Positions 63,892-64,000 of a stretch of DNA of 64,000 nucleotides are shown piece after piece (position 1 is the first letter of the stretch; the number at the start of each line of letters is the position of its first letter). The position numbers and the translations under genes were made by a program. The notes beneath the pieces are model-generated. The model had not been told where the DNA came from. It searched no databases and was given only the letters and a program-made list of their open reading frames with translations. The DNA is from Aquisalinus flavus (lineage in GTDB: Bacteria > Pseudomonadota > Alphaproteobacteria > Caulobacterales > Parvularculaceae): positions 1,744,055-1,808,054 of the forward strand of contig NZ_CP042288.1 of the NCBI RefSeq assembly GCF_022559625.1. Reading direction: 5' to 3'.

Positions 63892-64000
63892 ACGCTTCTG
63901 TTGCCAGGTGCCCGCGGGCCTGCGGCCCGCTAACTGTATCAAAAGGCGCACCTACTGGGTCTCAGCATGCAGCATCTTCAAGAAGTATTCAGGAGAAATT
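63892..64000 (+). repeat. 116-bp tandem repeat, unit 2 (cut by window end)
   Basis: Identical to 63776-63884. The window ends seven bases before the unit would close, just after CAGGAGAAATT, so either a third unit or a gene using this AGGAG site starts outside. Confidence 0.95.

Noticed and set aside
63776..64000. CRISPR array at the window end
   Set aside because: Units are 116 bp with no distinct short repeat and variable spacers; the whole unit is identical.

Overview
The window is a high-GC bacterial chromosome segment that reads as alphaproteobacterial. Gene content supporting this: glmU-glmS, a split-type metH preceded by metF and an ArsR-methyltransferase fusion regulator, mnmA, ettA, rpiA, gor, fpr, a tRNA-Arg(ACG) with encoded CCA, and dispersed palindromes of the CCTCATCCTGAGG kind common in that class. 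Most coding is dense and ordinary chromosomal. No rRNA, CRISPR array, complete insertion sequence, integrase or prophage was seen.

Layout. 0-8.5 kb, all minus strand: a sensor kinase with a predicted nidogen-like (NIDO) outer domain, its NarL-family response regulator split by an in-frame TAG, and four exported proteins of unknown function, one carrying a duplicated four-cysteine domain plus a tectonin-like propeller. 8.5-11.4 kb: a loose accessory patch beside tRNA-Arg with an AlkB-type dioxygenase, a class II Fic protein and small orphan ORFs. 11.6-21 kb: GNAT, P1 peptidase, gamma-glutamyltransferase, HAD phosphatase, mnmA, AmpD-type amidase, EamA exporter, DjlA-like protein. 21-25.7 kb: methionine cycle locus (regulator, metF, metH without its homocysteine domain) behind a 22-bp palindromic operator. 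26-31.5 kb: EF-hand protein, EttA, a low-GC PD-(D/E)XK protein, a repeat-rich 1.4-kb stretch hiding a 55-codon ORF with its own terminator, bPH2 protein, free Met-R-sulfoxide reductase. 31.6-42.8 kb: FAA hydrolase/gabT, AKR, 2OG oxygenase, GH24 lysozyme, MoxR ATPase, L,D-transpeptidase, gor/unknown/rpiA, DUF805. 42.8-50.8 kb: glmU-glmS, gph, a cI-like regulator with a decayed protease site, then murL-murD2. 50.8-56 kb: 2-methylcitrate (propionate) operon prpD-[three tiny membrane proteins]-prpB-sulfotransferase-ABM-prpC. 56-64 kb: alanine dehydrogenase, ferredoxin-NADP reductase, SGNH esterase facing a GH43 glycosidase, a vWA lipoprotein, and a 116-bp tandem repeat that runs off the window.

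Themes. Cell-wall functions recur (glmS/glmU, murL/murD2, two peptidoglycan hydrolases, an L,D-transpeptidase). C1/methionine and propionate metabolism are complete except for the missing homocysteine-binding part of MetH. The least explained part is the first 8.5 kb, where a surface-sensing two-component system sits with secreted proteins sharing a degenerate helical repeat.
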